Source: Novosphingobium sp. HII-3
GTDB lineage: Bacteria; Pseudomonadota; Alphaproteobacteria; Sphingomonadales; Sphingomonadaceae
Length of the DNA stretch: 48,974 nucleotides
Reading direction: 5' to 3'
Assembly (NCBI RefSeq): GCF_002916655.1
Contig: NZ_PPSM01000018.1
Coordinates: 1-48,974 of the forward strand
Shown: positions 10,103 to 18,185 of the stretch, in pieces
Layout of the letters: every line of letters starts with the position of its first letter
How positions within the stretch are numbered: position 1 is the stretch's first letter
Notes under the pieces: model-generated
Told to the model about the DNA's origin: nothing
The model's input: only the letters and a program-made list of their open reading frames with translations
The model's database searches: none
Made by a program: the position numbers and the translations under genes

Positions 10103-10164
10103 GGGAGCACTCCTTCGCGCGGGCCCCGCAGTGCCGCTGGCTCGACGCGCGGGCCGGTTGTTGA

Positions 10165-10188
10165 GGCGTTCCCGTCTGCAGGAACGCC
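10165..10188. promoter_or_regulatory. inverted repeat upstream of glgP
   Basis: Perfect 8-bp arms GGCGTTCC (10165-10172) and GGAACGCC (10181-10188) flank an 8-nt loop. It lies 63 nt upstream of the glgP GTG. There is no U-run on either side, so an intrinsic terminator is unlikely. It could be an operator or a leader hairpin. The decamer GGCGTTCCCG at its left edge recurs at 47129-47138, in the same orientation, upstream of the second glycogen/trehalose operon. Confidence 0.45.
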
Positions 10189-10296
10189 CTTCACGCCATG
10201 GCTAGCACAGCACTGCTCTGCAGCAATAGCGATTGTGCAGCGCGACATTGCATTTCCGCATGGCACCGCCCGGGGTCTGAGGGATGACCTGTGTGG

Positions 10297-11025
10297 CTAG
10301 ACTTGCCGGTCGTCCGTCCAGGTGCAGTCCTTTATCTCGATGCCAAGGTCGGCGACGAGAGAGCGCATTCCGAGGATATCGAAAAGCACCTCTCCTTCCC
10401 CGATCCTGCGGCGGAATTCCACTTCGGCGGCGGCTCGCACCTCAGCCCTGGTGACGGCAAGGTCCAGCAGCCCTTGTGGGATGACCAGAACGCCATCGGA
10501 GTCGCCTACGATGACGTCGCCCGGCTCCACCAGCGCGCCGTCAACCACCACCGGCACGTTCGCAGCGGCAGGACCGCGCTTTTTGGGATGCTCGGGAGAG
10601 ATTGCCGTGGACCAGACGGGATAGCCCAGATCGCGGATGGCATCGACGTCGCGCGTAGCACCATGGACGACCGTGCCGGAAAGCCCCCTTTTCTGCGCGA
10701 AGGTGCAGGCCACATCGCCCCATAAGGCCCCCTGATGCCCTCCGCCATTAGTCAACACCAGCACATCGCCAGCCTCCGCCGTGTACAGCGCGGCATGGAT
10801 GCCCAGATTGTCGCCCGGGAAGTTCCATGCGGTGATCGCTGGTCCGCACATCTTCTGCCCCGGTGCGATGGGCATCATAGCCGGGCTCATCAGACACATG
10901 CGGCCTGCGATCTCACCCAGCCCCTCATGAAGATCCGCGACGCCGAACTTTGCTGCACGCGCCAGAAGTGTCGGGTCCGGGCGGTTCACCTTCGCGTAGA
11001 TCACGGATTTGACAGGCAGGGTCAC
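10297..11025 (-). CDS. RraA-family aldolase/decarboxylase-like protein
   Basis: Member of the RraA / HMG-CHA aldolase fold, which includes metal-dependent 4-hydroxy-4-methyl-2-oxoglutarate aldolases and oxaloacetate decarboxylases as well as RNase E inhibitors. The 242-aa protein shows GVADLHEG near the N-terminus, then GDNLGIHAALYTAEAGDVLVL, GALWGDVACTFA and a GATRDVDAI block. The last holds the expected arginine-aspartate pair for substrate and metal binding. The GTG start at 11025 overlaps the preceding dehydrogenase stop by four bases (GTGA), so the two are cotranscribed. In this context (hydroxyacid dehydrogenase, lactonase, GntR regulator) a catabolic enzyme is much likelier than an RNase E regulator. 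The substrate is unknown. Confidence 0.85.
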   Translation of the reverse strand: MTLPVKSVIYAKVNRPDPTLLARAAKFGVADLHEGLGEIAGRMCLMSPAMMPIAPGQKMCGPAITAWNFPGDNLGIHAALYTAEAGDVLVLTNGGGHQGALWGDVACTFAQKRGLSGTVVHGATRDVDAIRDLGYPVWSTAISPEHPKKRGPAAANVPVVVDGALVEPGDVIVGDSDGVLVIPQGLLDLAVTRAEVRAAAEVEFRRRIGEGEVLFDILGMRSLVADLGIEIKDCTWTDDRQV

Positions 11026-11966
11026 GGCAGAACCTCCGGATTGAGCAGGGTGTCGGGGATCTCCCCGCGACTGATCGTGTCGATGACGGCGGCCACGTGC
11101 AGCGCCATGCCTTTCATGCAAGCCTCCGTCACACCCGCGACGTGCGGCGAGAGCAGGCAGTTGGGCAGACTGTAGAGAGGGTTGTCCGGTCCCGGCGGTT
11201 CCTGCGCGAAGACGTCGATGCCGGCTGCCGCAATCTGGCCGGACCGCAGCGCTTCCGCCAGTGCAGCCTCATTCACGATCCCCCCGCGCGAGCAGTTCAC
11301 CAGCACGGCGTGAGGCTTCATCATACCGAGTTCGACCGTGTCTATGAGATTGCGCGTGGTCTCCGTCAGCGGCACGTGGATGGATACGATGTCCGAGGCG
11401 AGCACTGCGGCGAGGCCCCCGGGCTCGACACCTTCCGCCCGCATGGCAGCGGGAGAGACCAGCGGGTCGTATGCAGTGACGTCACACCCGAAGCCCTTGC
11501 CGCAGATCGTGGCGACCGCTCTTGCGATGCGCCCGTATCCGATCAGCCCTACCCGCGCCCCCGTGAGATCGCCCAGCCGGATGGCCCAGCGCTCATCCCA
11601 TCGGTTTTCGCGAACGAGCGCGTCCATGTCGCGCGTCCGTCGCAGCAGTCCGAGCATCAATGACACCGCACCTTCAGCAACTGCGGTGGAGTTGTTGCCC
11701 CCCGGGGTGTTGGCAACCATGACGCCCTGCGCGGTAGCGGCGGGAATGGCGATATTGTCGACACCCGCACCATGCTTGACGATGGCTTTCAAACGGGTCA
11801 TCCGCCCGAACCTTTCCGGCCCCAGGGGGCTGGTTCGGATGACGATCACACTCGCCTCCGAAGCCTGTGGATCCTCAGGACCGATGACCTCGTGCATGGA
11901 GGCGATGCGTTCCGCACCATGCGGGTGGATCGGATCGATGATACACACAAGCTCCCGCACGGCCAC
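11022..11966 (-). CDS. D-isomer-specific 2-hydroxyacid dehydrogenase
   Basis: NAD(P)-dependent oxidoreductase of the phosphoglycerate/hydroxypyruvate dehydrogenase family, converting 2-hydroxyacids to 2-oxoacids or the reverse. The start is chosen at the GTG at 11966, which follows a GGAAGGGG ribosome site and gives 314 aa, the usual size. Visible motifs: KHGAGVDNI in the substrate domain, the Rossmann loop GLIGYGRIARAV, the catalytic arginine in NCSRGGIVNE, and the catalytic histidine in LSPHVAGVT. It is first in a two-gene unit with the RraA-like gene and diverges from the SMP-30 gene. A GTATAC-type operator candidate lies just upstream of its start. Confidence 0.9.
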   Translation of the reverse strand: MAVRELVCIIDPIHPHGAERIASMHEVIGPEDPQASEASVIVIRTSPLGPERFGRMTRLKAIVKHGAGVDNIAIPAATAQGVMVANTPGGNNSTAVAEGAVSLMLGLLRRTRDMDALVRENRWDERWAIRLGDLTGARVGLIGYGRIARAVATICGKGFGCDVTAYDPLVSPAAMRAEGVEPGGLAAVLASDIVSIHVPLTETTRNLIDTVELGMMKPHAVLVNCSRGGIVNEAALAEALRSGQIAAAGIDVFAQEPPGPDNPLYSLPNCLLSPHVAGVTEACMKGMALHVAAVIDTISRGEIPDTLLNPEVLP

Positions 11967-11981
11967 CGCACACCCCTTCCC

Positions 11982-11996
11982 GCATGTATACCATAG
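11982..11996. promoter_or_regulatory. candidate GntR/FCD operator 1
   Basis: The sequence GCATGTATACCATAG lies 16 nt upstream of the dehydrogenase GTG start. It resembles three other sites in this cluster (12071, 14823, 15557) that share GTATCC or GTATAC in similar flanks. VanR/FadR-type FCD regulators commonly bind short GTATAC-like dyads. The assignment is inferred from position and similarity. Confidence 0.5.
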
Positions 11997-12070
11997 AGGC
12001 GATTTCGCCGTCCATTTGGTGAAAGCTCTATGCCCACGGGTCAAGGCGTAATAAGCAGGTTCGGCGTACA

Positions 12071-12084
12071 ACATGTATCCGATC
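12071..12084. promoter_or_regulatory. candidate GntR/FCD operator 2
   Basis: ACATGTATCCGATC lies 41 nt upstream of the SMP-30 start, in the same divergent gap as operator 1. It shares CATGTAT(C/A)C with operators 1 and 3. The two sites, about 90 bp apart, would control both divergent transcripts. Confidence 0.5.
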
Positions 12085-12124
12085 GGCCGTTTGCCGTCCG
12101 GGCGATCAATAAAAGGAGAGGACG

Positions 12125-13048
12125 ATGTTCGCCGCCCCACCAGTTGTCTCTGCCGAAGTGTTCTGCCGCATCCCCGACAGGTTCCGCCGCTTTGGAGAAA
12201 GCACGCAGTGGGCGCAGGTGCAGCTTCACGGGGCCGCCGCGCCGGTCTTTCTCGAAGGACCGGTCTTCGATGCGGCAGGCAACCTTTGGGTCACCGACAT
12301 TCCCTGGGGACGGCTGTTCAGGATCAGCCCCGATGGAGTCTGTGAGGTCGGCTTCGAATACGACGGCCAGCCGAATGGGATGAAGTTCCTGGCCGACGGG
12401 CGACTACTCGTCGCAGACCATCACAAGGGCATGGTCGTCTGCGATCCCGCCACGGGAACCAGCCACCCCTGGATGGAGCGATACCTGCTTGAACCCTTCC
12501 TCGGCTGCAACGACCTGACAGTCGCCAGCAACGGGGATATCTGGTTCACGGATCAGGGCCAGTCCGGCTGGCACAATCCCAACGGCCGCCTGTTTCGCAT
12601 TCGCGCGGGAACAGATCGCCTCGAGCTCATGCTGGACAACATTCCCAGCCCCAACGGATTGGTACTGAATGCGTCGGAAACGGCCCTGTACCTCGCAGTG
12701 ACCCGAGCCAACGCGATCTGGCGCTGCCCGCTCGTGAACGGAGGCGAGGTCATCTCCAAAGTTGGAACCTATATCCAGATGTCTGGAGGGGCCGGTCCGG
12801 ACGGGCTGGCAATCGACGTGGACGACAACCTGGTGGTCTGCCATGTCGGCTTCGGCGCCGTCTGGCTCTTCTCGGATCGCGGCGAGCCGATGCTGCGGAT
12901 TGACGTGCCCGAAGGGCGCTATACCACGAATGCGGCGTACGGCGGGCCCGACAACCGGTGGCTGTTCTTCACGGAGTCGAGTTCGGGGACGATCTACAAG
13001 GCGGAGATGCCCGTCCCCGGGCGCCAGCTCTACATGGCAGCGCTCTGA
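12125..13048 (+). CDS. SMP-30/gluconolactonase-family lactonase
   Basis: Six-bladed beta-propeller of the SMP-30/gluconolactonase/LRE family; metal-dependent members hydrolyse sugar lactones to aldonic acids. The 307-aa protein starts at an ATG preceded by AAAGGAG. Expected metal ligands are visible: E44 in LEGPVFD, an Asn in SPNGLVLN (about residue 177) and an Asp in GPDGLAIDVDD (about 226). There is no signal peptide, so it is probably cytoplasmic. It is divergent from the dehydrogenase/RraA pair across a 158-bp gap with two operator candidates. The lactone substrate cannot be deduced. Confidence 0.9.
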   Translation: MFAAPPVVSAEVFCRIPDRFRRFGESTQWAQVQLHGAAAPVFLEGPVFDAAGNLWVTDIPWGRLFRISPDGVCEVGFEYDGQPNGMKFLADGRLLVADHHKGMVVCDPATGTSHPWMERYLLEPFLGCNDLTVASNGDIWFTDQGQSGWHNPNGRLFRIRAGTDRLELMLDNIPSPNGLVLNASETALYLAVTRANAIWRCPLVNGGEVISKVGTYIQMSGGAGPDGLAIDVDDNLVVCHVGFGAVWLFSDRGEPMLRIDVPEGRYTTNAAYGGPDNRWLFFTESSSGTIYKAEMPVPGRQLYMAAL

Positions 13049-13179
13049 CCGGTACGCAGATGCCGTCTGCTCGCGTCCGGCGTGCTCCGGATCGCGCGCT
13101 TGCCAAGCCTGCGCGGTCGTGAGAGGTTGCAAGCGACCTTGGCGCGTAAGCGCTGCATCCGCTCGGACGCAAACGGTTC

Positions 13180-14301
13180 ATGGTGACGCAGGCGGCAAAC
13201 GAACTTGTCTTTGTGTTCATCGGGGGTGAACACCAGGTCCTGCACCTGGCACCTATTGCCGCCGAAATAAGCCGTCATTACCCTCAAGTCCCCGTTCACT
13301 GCATCTGCGCGGACGAAAGCACCACTGCCGCGATCAAGGAAGTGCGCAGGTTGCTGGACGCGCCAAGGCTAAAGATCACGCGTCCAATCCGGATCAGCCG
13401 CCTGGCTACCCGGCTTGCCGGGGCAAGGTCGGCGGCCAAAGTGCCGCTGCTGGCCTCCATCCGCTGCCGCGCCAGAAAAGCCCGAGCGATCATCGCGCCC
13501 GAACGGACGTCCGCGCACCTGCGCTGGCTCGGATGGCGGCGTCCGCTAATCCATTTTCGCCACGGTGCCGGGGACCGGACCCCTGCTTCGGAATCCCGCC
13601 TGAAGGCGTTCGACGCCATCTTCGTGCCCGGAGCGAAAGATATCGAGCGCGCCGTCAAGCAGGGTGTGGAGCGGGAACGGTTGACAGCGGTGGGTTACAT
13701 CAAGCTCGACTACCTCCGCCATCTCACCGCGCACGGCAGCCTTTTCGATAACGATCGAAAGGTCGTGTTCTACAACCCGCACTTCGACGCCTCGATCTCC
13801 TCCATTGCGCTCGCCCGCGATGTCATTGCCCGGTTCCGCGAACAGGATCGCTACAACCTCGTCTTTGCCCCGCATGTAAGGGCCTTCGAGAACCTCGGGG
13901 CGGCGGGCCGCGAAGCATGGAACGCGCTGGCCATCCCGGGACGCATCATCATCGACATTGACTCTCCGCGCCTCTTCGACATGACCTACGTGAACACGGC
14001 CGACGTCTACCTTGGCGACATGTCGAGCCAGTTGTACGAGTTCCTGTCCCGACCTCGCCCCGCAGTCTTCCTCAATGCGCATGCTGTCCACTGGGCCGCA
14101 GACCCGCGCTATGCCGGATGGCACCTCGGCAGTGTGGCCACAGGTGCCGACGATGTTTTGGCGACCATCGATCAGGCCATTGCCAGCCACGACGCGCTCA
14201 TCCCACGCCAGGCCGAGGCGGTGGCCTTCGCCTTCGGGGAGTACGAGGGGTCCACAGGCCGCGGGGCGGCGGCCCTTCTGGCTGTGCTCGACCGTCTCTG
14301 A
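13180..14301 (+). CDS. CDP-glycerol glycerophosphotransferase-like (GT-B) protein
   Basis: A 373-aa protein with a GT-B layout resembling the TagB/TagF-type CDP-glycerol:poly(glycerophosphate) transferase family (Pfam Glyphos_transf). The N-terminal half has a Rossmann start (ELVFVFIGGEHQVLHLAPI) and an IHFRHGAGDR block like the family's HG motif. The C-terminal half has FVPGAKDIERAV, VVFYNPHFD, FAPHVRAFEN and DVYLGDMSSQLYEFL, the last close to the family's D-x(5-6)-SS-x(3)-F signature. Wall teichoic acid is not expected in a Gram-negative cell, so the likely role is decoration of a surface polysaccharide, by inference. It lies 131 bp after the lactonase, has a weak ribosome site, and no operator candidate precedes it. 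Confidence 0.6.
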   Translation: MVTQAANELVFVFIGGEHQVLHLAPIAAEISRHYPQVPVHCICADESTTAAIKEVRRLLDAPRLKITRPIRISRLATRLAGARSAAKVPLLASIRCRARKARAIIAPERTSAHLRWLGWRRPLIHFRHGAGDRTPASESRLKAFDAIFVPGAKDIERAVKQGVERERLTAVGYIKLDYLRHLTAHGSLFDNDRKVVFYNPHFDASISSIALARDVIARFREQDRYNLVFAPHVRAFENLGAAGREAWNALAIPGRIIIDIDSPRLFDMTYVNTADVYLGDMSSQLYEFLSRPRPAVFLNAHAVHWAADPRYAGWHLGSVATGADDVLATIDQAIASHDALIPRQAEAVAFAFGEYEGSTGRGAAALLAVLDRL

Positions 14302-14329
14302 CCGCCCTTGAGCAAGGCACGTTACGGCG

Positions 14330-14749
14330 TCAGCCGGGCACAAGACCTGCCGCTGCGATGCCGGCCATGGCCACCTCCTCATCCTTGTCGGAAAGATCGC
14401 CGCTGACGCCTACGGCCCCCAGCAAGGTGCCGTCCGCGTCACGGATCAGCACGCCGCCTGCCGCAGGGATCAGCCTGCCCTGCCATGCCGCCGAAAGCGC
14501 CGCCATAAACTGGGGCCGCTCGGCCGCCATGTCACCCAACCGGCGACTGGACAGCCCCATCGCAAGAGCCCCCGCCGCCTTCCCGGCGGCAATCTCCGGC
14601 CGGCCGAAGGCGGCTCCATCCTCCCGCTCCAGCGCGACGAGGTGGCCGCCGGCGTCCAGCACCGCCACGGTCAGCGGGTTCAACTGCAATTCACGCCCCT
14701 CTGCGCGGGCAGCGGCGACGATCGAACGCGATTGGTCGAGAGTTATCAT
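14330..14749 (-). CDS. GlcG/HbpS-family protein
   Basis: A 139-aa protein of the GlcG/HbpS (DUF336) family: N-terminal helix (ITLDQSRSIVAAARAEG), the VAVLDAGGHLVALEREDGA strand-loop, then GRPEIAAGKAAGALAMG, and a C-terminal GGVLIRDADGTLLGAVGVSGDLSDKDEEVA. Family members often sit in hydroxyacid, glycolate or diol catabolic operons, and some bind haem. Their enzymatic role is poorly defined. Here it follows the GntR regulator on the same strand after an 85-bp gap that begins at an operator candidate (14823-14837), so it is probably part of the same regulon. Confidence 0.85.
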   Translation of the reverse strand: MITLDQSRSIVAAARAEGRELQLNPLTVAVLDAGGHLVALEREDGAAFGRPEIAAGKAAGALAMGLSSRRLGDMAAERPQFMAALSAAWQGRLIPAAGGVLIRDADGTLLGAVGVSGDLSDKDEEVAMAGIAAAGLVPG

Positions 14750-14822
14750 GCGACAGGAGCCTCCACCCCGCAGCCAGGAGAGGGGACGTTCCTAGCCTTG
14801 GCCCAAGGGCCCGCGCAACTCC

Positions 14823-14837
14823 GCATGTATCCAATCA
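14823..14837. promoter_or_regulatory. candidate GntR/FCD operator 3
   Basis: GCATGTATCCAATCA spans the end of the gntR gene and the start of the gap upstream of the GlcG-like gene, about 74 nt before the latter's ATG. It shares GTATCCAA with operator 4 (reverse strand) and CATGTATCC with operator 2. Confidence 0.5.
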
Positions 14838-15542
14838 CGTGAGCGGTATCGGCATCGCCCCGTCGCTGAGAAGGTGGCCATACCGCAGCAAGCCAGAGCG
14901 CGTACGGCGAATATGCATGACAAGCGCGGCCTGCGCCGTCTCCACCTCTCCCTTCGCGACGGCTTCGTAGAGGAGCTGGTGCTCCACGTCGTGCGTCCGC
15001 CCGGCCTCGGAATGCGGTGCCGCCATCGCCAGCTTCATGTACGCGCGCCGGTAGCTCTGCGTCGTATCCCAGACCCGCTCTACGATCTGCGCCAGCAGGG
15101 GGACCGAGTGTCGCCGATAGGTGATCCAGTGGAATTGGCGCCCCAGGGCGATTGCTTCGTCCACGTCGGTGGTGCGTGCATTTCGCTCCATGACATCGCG
15201 CAGATCCGCCAGATCCGCGTCCGTCAGGTTCGGCACGCTGTCCGCCAGGAGCAGCGGCTCGATCCTTTCGCGGATTTCATAAGAGACTTCGAGATCGCGC
15301 CGCGTCAGGCTCGTCACGCGAGCGCCTGCATTGGCCCGCATCGTGACGAGCCCCCGCGCTTCCAGGATGCGCAGCGCATCACGGACGGGAATGCGGCTGG
15401 TGGCGAGTTCCTCGGCCAGTTCGTCCTGCTTGATGCGCGCGCCCGGGGCAAGGTCGCCCGAGAGAATGCGTTCGGCGAGAATGTCGGCGACGCGCTGGCT
15501 GGCGACACCTTGCGGAATGGCGGGGGGCGGGTCTTTGATCAT
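14835..15542 (-). CDS. GntR-family transcriptional regulator, FCD ligand domain
   Basis: DNA-binding regulator of about 235 aa: an N-terminal winged helix (ADILAERILSGDLAPGARI, then ELAEELATSRIPVRDALRILEARGLV) and an all-helical FCD domain that typically binds a metal and an organic acid. The ATG at 15542 is preferred over one at 15575, because the upstream choice would place operator candidate 4 inside the coding region. It very likely controls the surrounding catabolic genes and itself; four related sites lie at their promoters. In this family the inducer is usually the pathway substrate, a hydroxy acid or sugar acid. Confidence 0.9.
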   Translation of the reverse strand: MIKDPPPAIPQGVASQRVADILAERILSGDLAPGARIKQDELAEELATSRIPVRDALRILEARGLVTMRANAGARVTSLTRRDLEVSYEIRERIEPLLLADSVPNLTDADLADLRDVMERNARTTDVDEAIALGRQFHWITYRRHSVPLLAQIVERVWDTTQSYRRAYMKLAMAAPHSEAGRTHDVEHQLLYEAVAKGEVETAQAALVMHIRRTRSGLLRYGHLLSDGAMPIPLT

Positions 15543-15554
15543 GCCTGTACGTAC

Positions 15555-15569
15555 CTTTGGATACGATAG
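15555..15569. promoter_or_regulatory. candidate GntR/FCD operator 4 (autoregulatory)
   Basis: Reverse strand CTATCGTATCCAAAG lies 12 nt upstream of the preferred gntR start. It shares CGTATCCAA/TGTATCCAA with operator 3. Its position in front of the regulator gene fits autoregulation. Confidence 0.5.
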
Positions 15570-15609
15570 GCGCATAGAGGCAAAGACGCGGTCGCGCCAC
15601 TAGCCGAGC

Positions 15610-17169
15610 TCAGTGCTGCGCCCACTCCACCCGGTACAGATCGAACCGGCGGTCCTTGAGGTTCTGCACCGCGCCGGCCTGCCGCGCGGTCAGCAGGGCA
15701 TCGAGGCTGAGATCTGAAATCGCGATCGTCTCGGTGTTGGCGGCCGTGTCGGCCGCCACTCCGTCGCGCGCGAAGGGGAAGTCGGAAGGCGTGAGAATCG
15801 CGCTTTCGGCATAGTGCACGTCCATGTTCTCGACGTTCGGCAGGTTGCCTACCACGCCCGACGTGACGACGTAGCACTGGTTTTCGACCGCCCGCGCCTG
15901 TGAACAGTACCGCACGCGCAGGTATCCGCGCCGCTCGTCCGTGCAGAACGGTACGAACAGCATCAGCGCGCCCTGGTTGACGAGGTGGCGCGCAAGTTCG
16001 GGGAATTCGCTGTCGTAGCAGATCATGACGCCGATCGGCCCACAGTCGGTCGGGATGACGTTCGCCCCATAGCCACCCTTGATGTTCCACCAGCGCCGTT
16101 CGGAAGGCGTCGGGTGCAGCTTCTGCGTTTCGTGCACCGCTCCGTCGCGCAGGAAAGTGTAGGCTACGTTGCGGATCTCGCTGCCGCCGGATGCAAGCGC
16201 GATGCGGGTCGGGTGCGAACCCCCGACGATGTTGATGTTATAGCTTACCGCCATGCGCTGCATGAAGGTCACGAACCGCTCAGTGTACTCCGCAATCTTC
16301 TCAATCGCCTCGACGGGCTCGAGCTTGCGCTCCTCGATCGACAGCAGTTCGAGCGTGAACAACTCGGGAAAGACAACGAAGTCGCTCTCGTAGTCGGACG
16401 CGACATCGATCCAGTACTCCACCTGCGCCTCGAACTCGTCAATCGTCTCGATCTTGCGCATCATGAACTGGACCGTGGCCACACGGACGCTTGAAGGCAC
16501 CCGCTCCTTCAGCCCCTGGATGGCCTTGCCGGTGTCCTGGGGGGCCAGCGGGTTCGTCCAATACATGAGAACAGCATTGCCACCGCTTTCACGGTCCGCC
16601 GGTATGTAGTCCGGCAGGATACTGCGCGGCTCATAGCCTTCGTTGATCTGGAAGTTGATGACCTGATCGCGCACCTTCTTCTCGACCACGGCCTGCACGT
16701 AGTCGGCCGGGTTTGGGAACTGGCGCCGGCGGCGAGCGTAGCCCGGCATCCGACCTGCGAACGCAATGCCCTTGAGCTCCAGGTTCTGGCACACCTCCCG
16801 CCGCTTGCGGTAAAGGCGCTGGCCGATGCGCAGGCGGCGGTAGTCGGGGTCCACGCAGACCTCAAAGCCGTAGAGGACATCGCCGTCCGGCGCCGGAGGG
16901 CGGCCGTAGCCGCCGTTGCTGATCTCTTCCCAGGTATGCGGCTTGAACGCCAGGTCCGCGGTAACGACCATCGTCGCGCAATGACCGACGATCTTGCCTT
17001 CGTACTCGGCGACGAACTGGCCTTCCGGGAAATTTATCACCTGGCCCCGGATCTCGGCACGGGTGAAAGCGTCTGGCTTGCCGTAGACTTTCGCGGAAAG
17101 ACGCGCGATGGCGGGCGCATCCCCCACGGTGGCCTGGCGGATGATGAGCTTGGCTTTTATCTGGTCCAT
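15610..17169 (-). CDS. bifunctional GNAT acetyltransferase / carbon-nitrogen hydrolase
   Basis: Two-domain fusion. The N-terminal GNAT domain (about 1-190) shows LIIRQATVGDAPAIARLSAKVYG and a CVDPDYRRLRIGQRLYRKR acetyl-CoA loop. The C-terminal nitrilase-superfamily domain (about 215-519) has the catalytic glutamate in VVFPELF (about 267) and cysteine in VMICYDSEFPE (about 383). The lysine should lie in the HETQKLHPT region. Fused GNAT-nitrilases are a known but functionally unassigned family; amidase or omega-amidase chemistry is possible. The start at 17169 is preferred to 17223 by comparison with the usual family beginning, but no strong ribosome site decides it. It diverges from the small secreted protein gene across a gap of about 140 bp. 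Confidence 0.88.
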   Translation of the reverse strand: MDQIKAKLIIRQATVGDAPAIARLSAKVYGKPDAFTRAEIRGQVINFPEGQFVAEYEGKIVGHCATMVVTADLAFKPHTWEEISNGGYGRPPAPDGDVLYGFEVCVDPDYRRLRIGQRLYRKRREVCQNLELKGIAFAGRMPGYARRRRQFPNPADYVQAVVEKKVRDQVINFQINEGYEPRSILPDYIPADRESGGNAVLMYWTNPLAPQDTGKAIQGLKERVPSSVRVATVQFMMRKIETIDEFEAQVEYWIDVASDYESDFVVFPELFTLELLSIEERKLEPVEAIEKIAEYTERFVTFMQRMAVSYNINIVGGSHPTRIALASGGSEIRNVAYTFLRDGAVHETQKLHPTPSERRWWNIKGGYGANVIPTDCGPIGVMICYDSEFPELARHLVNQGALMLFVPFCTDERRGYLRVRYCSQARAVENQCYVVTSGVVGNLPNVENMDVHYAESAILTPSDFPFARDGVAADTAANTETIAISDLSLDALLTARQAGAVQNLKDRRFDLYRVEWAQH

Positions 17170-17309
17170 GAGGCGCGTGAAACGCACCGGAGGGCCGCGA
17201 GTTCCGGCCATTTGCGGCACCATCCGGACTTTGGCCGAAGTGAGGTTTTCTCATCTTTTCGGGATATTTCCGGCGCCCCGGCCGTTCCTAATACGGAAGG
17301 AGACATCAC

Positions 17310-17582
17310 ATGAGCGCCAGCCTTTTCGCACTCGCCCTGTTCGCCTGCTCGGACGATGGGACGGCCTGTCAGCGCCTCGACGCTCCGGTCCAGACCTATG
17401 AGAGCATGAGCCGTTGCGACGCCGTACTGGATCAGGCGCTGGATAGCGAGGCCGCACGCAAAGCCGAGGCTCCGACTGTCTATGCGCAGTGCCTGACCAG
17501 CCGGCAACTGGCATCAATCGGCGATGGAACGATCGATCTTACCCGGCTGAACGGGGTGCAGTTCGCTTCCGCCGGATACTGA
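17310..17582 (+). CDS. small probable secreted protein, unknown function
   Basis: A 90-aa protein I do not recognise. It has a clear ribosome site (AAGGAG, 8 nt before the ATG). It begins with a short hydrophobic stretch (LFALALFAC) and contains four cysteines (residues about 12, 20, 36 and 61), so a short signal or lipoprotein-like leader and a disulfide-bonded periplasmic product are possible. The leader is shorter than usual, so export is only a suggestion. The stop is 2 bp from the queF stop on the other strand. Confidence 0.65.
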   Translation: MSASLFALALFACSDDGTACQRLDAPVQTYESMSRCDAVLDQALDSEAARKAEAPTVYAQCLTSRQLASIGDGTIDLTRLNGVQFASAGY

Positions 17583-17584
17583 TC

Positions 17585-18052
17585 TCAGCCCCGGCCCCGA
17601 TATCCCGCTACTCCCTGATCCGGAGCCCAGAGGCCCTCAGGCACCGGGCCTGACTGCCAGAACACGTCAATGGGGATTCCTCCACGCGGATACCAGTAGC
17701 CGCCGATACGCAGCCAGCGTGGCTTCATTTCGTCGAAAAGACGCTGCCCGATCCCGACCGTCACGTCCTCGTGGAACGCGCCATGGTTGCGGAACGAACC
17801 CAGGAAGAGCTTCAGGCTCTTGGATTCGACGATCGTCTCGCCCGGAGCATAGTCGATCACCAAGTGAGCAAAGTCAGGCTGTCCGGTCACCGGGCACAGT
17901 GACGTGAATTCGGGTGCAGCAAACCGCACCAGGTAAAGCGTACCCGCACGAGGATTAGGAACATAGTCCAGCACCGCCTCTTCGGGGGAGGCCGGAAGGC
18001 CGCTCTGATGCCCGAGGTGAAGCGGAAGGGTGGTCTTGGAGTCGTCAGTCAT
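17585..18052 (-). CDS. queF: NADPH-dependent preQ0 reductase QueF
   Basis: Reduces 7-cyano-7-deazaguanine to preQ1 in queuosine tRNA-modification synthesis. The 155-aa length is that of the short (type I) QueF. The catalytic cysteine C53 and general acid D60 are in [13 protein letters not shown]. The substrate-binding [20 protein letters not shown] block follows. The frame is open far upstream, but the ATG at 18052 (TGACTGACGAC context, GGCAAAGGG before it) fits the family's N-terminus. The upstream extension is only antisense to the proline-rich gene. No other queuosine gene is in the window. Confidence 0.95.
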   Translation of the reverse strand: MTDDSKTTLPLHLGHQSGLPASPEEAVLDYVPNPRAGTLYLVRFAAPEFTSLCPVTGQPDFAHLVIDYAPGETIVESKSLKLFLGSFRNHGAFHEDVTVGIGQRLFDEMKPRWLRIGGYWYPRGGIPIDVFWQSGPVPEGLWAPDQGVAGYRGRG

Positions 18053-18185
18053 CCCTTTGCCATGCCGCCAAGGCGCAGGCAGCGCAAGAGCATCGGCGGT
18101 GGACGAATGCATCCCACGTCTTGCCGCAGCCGCAGAGTGCATTAACCCTCCATTCACACCGGAATCGGCGAAGTCCAGGATGATC

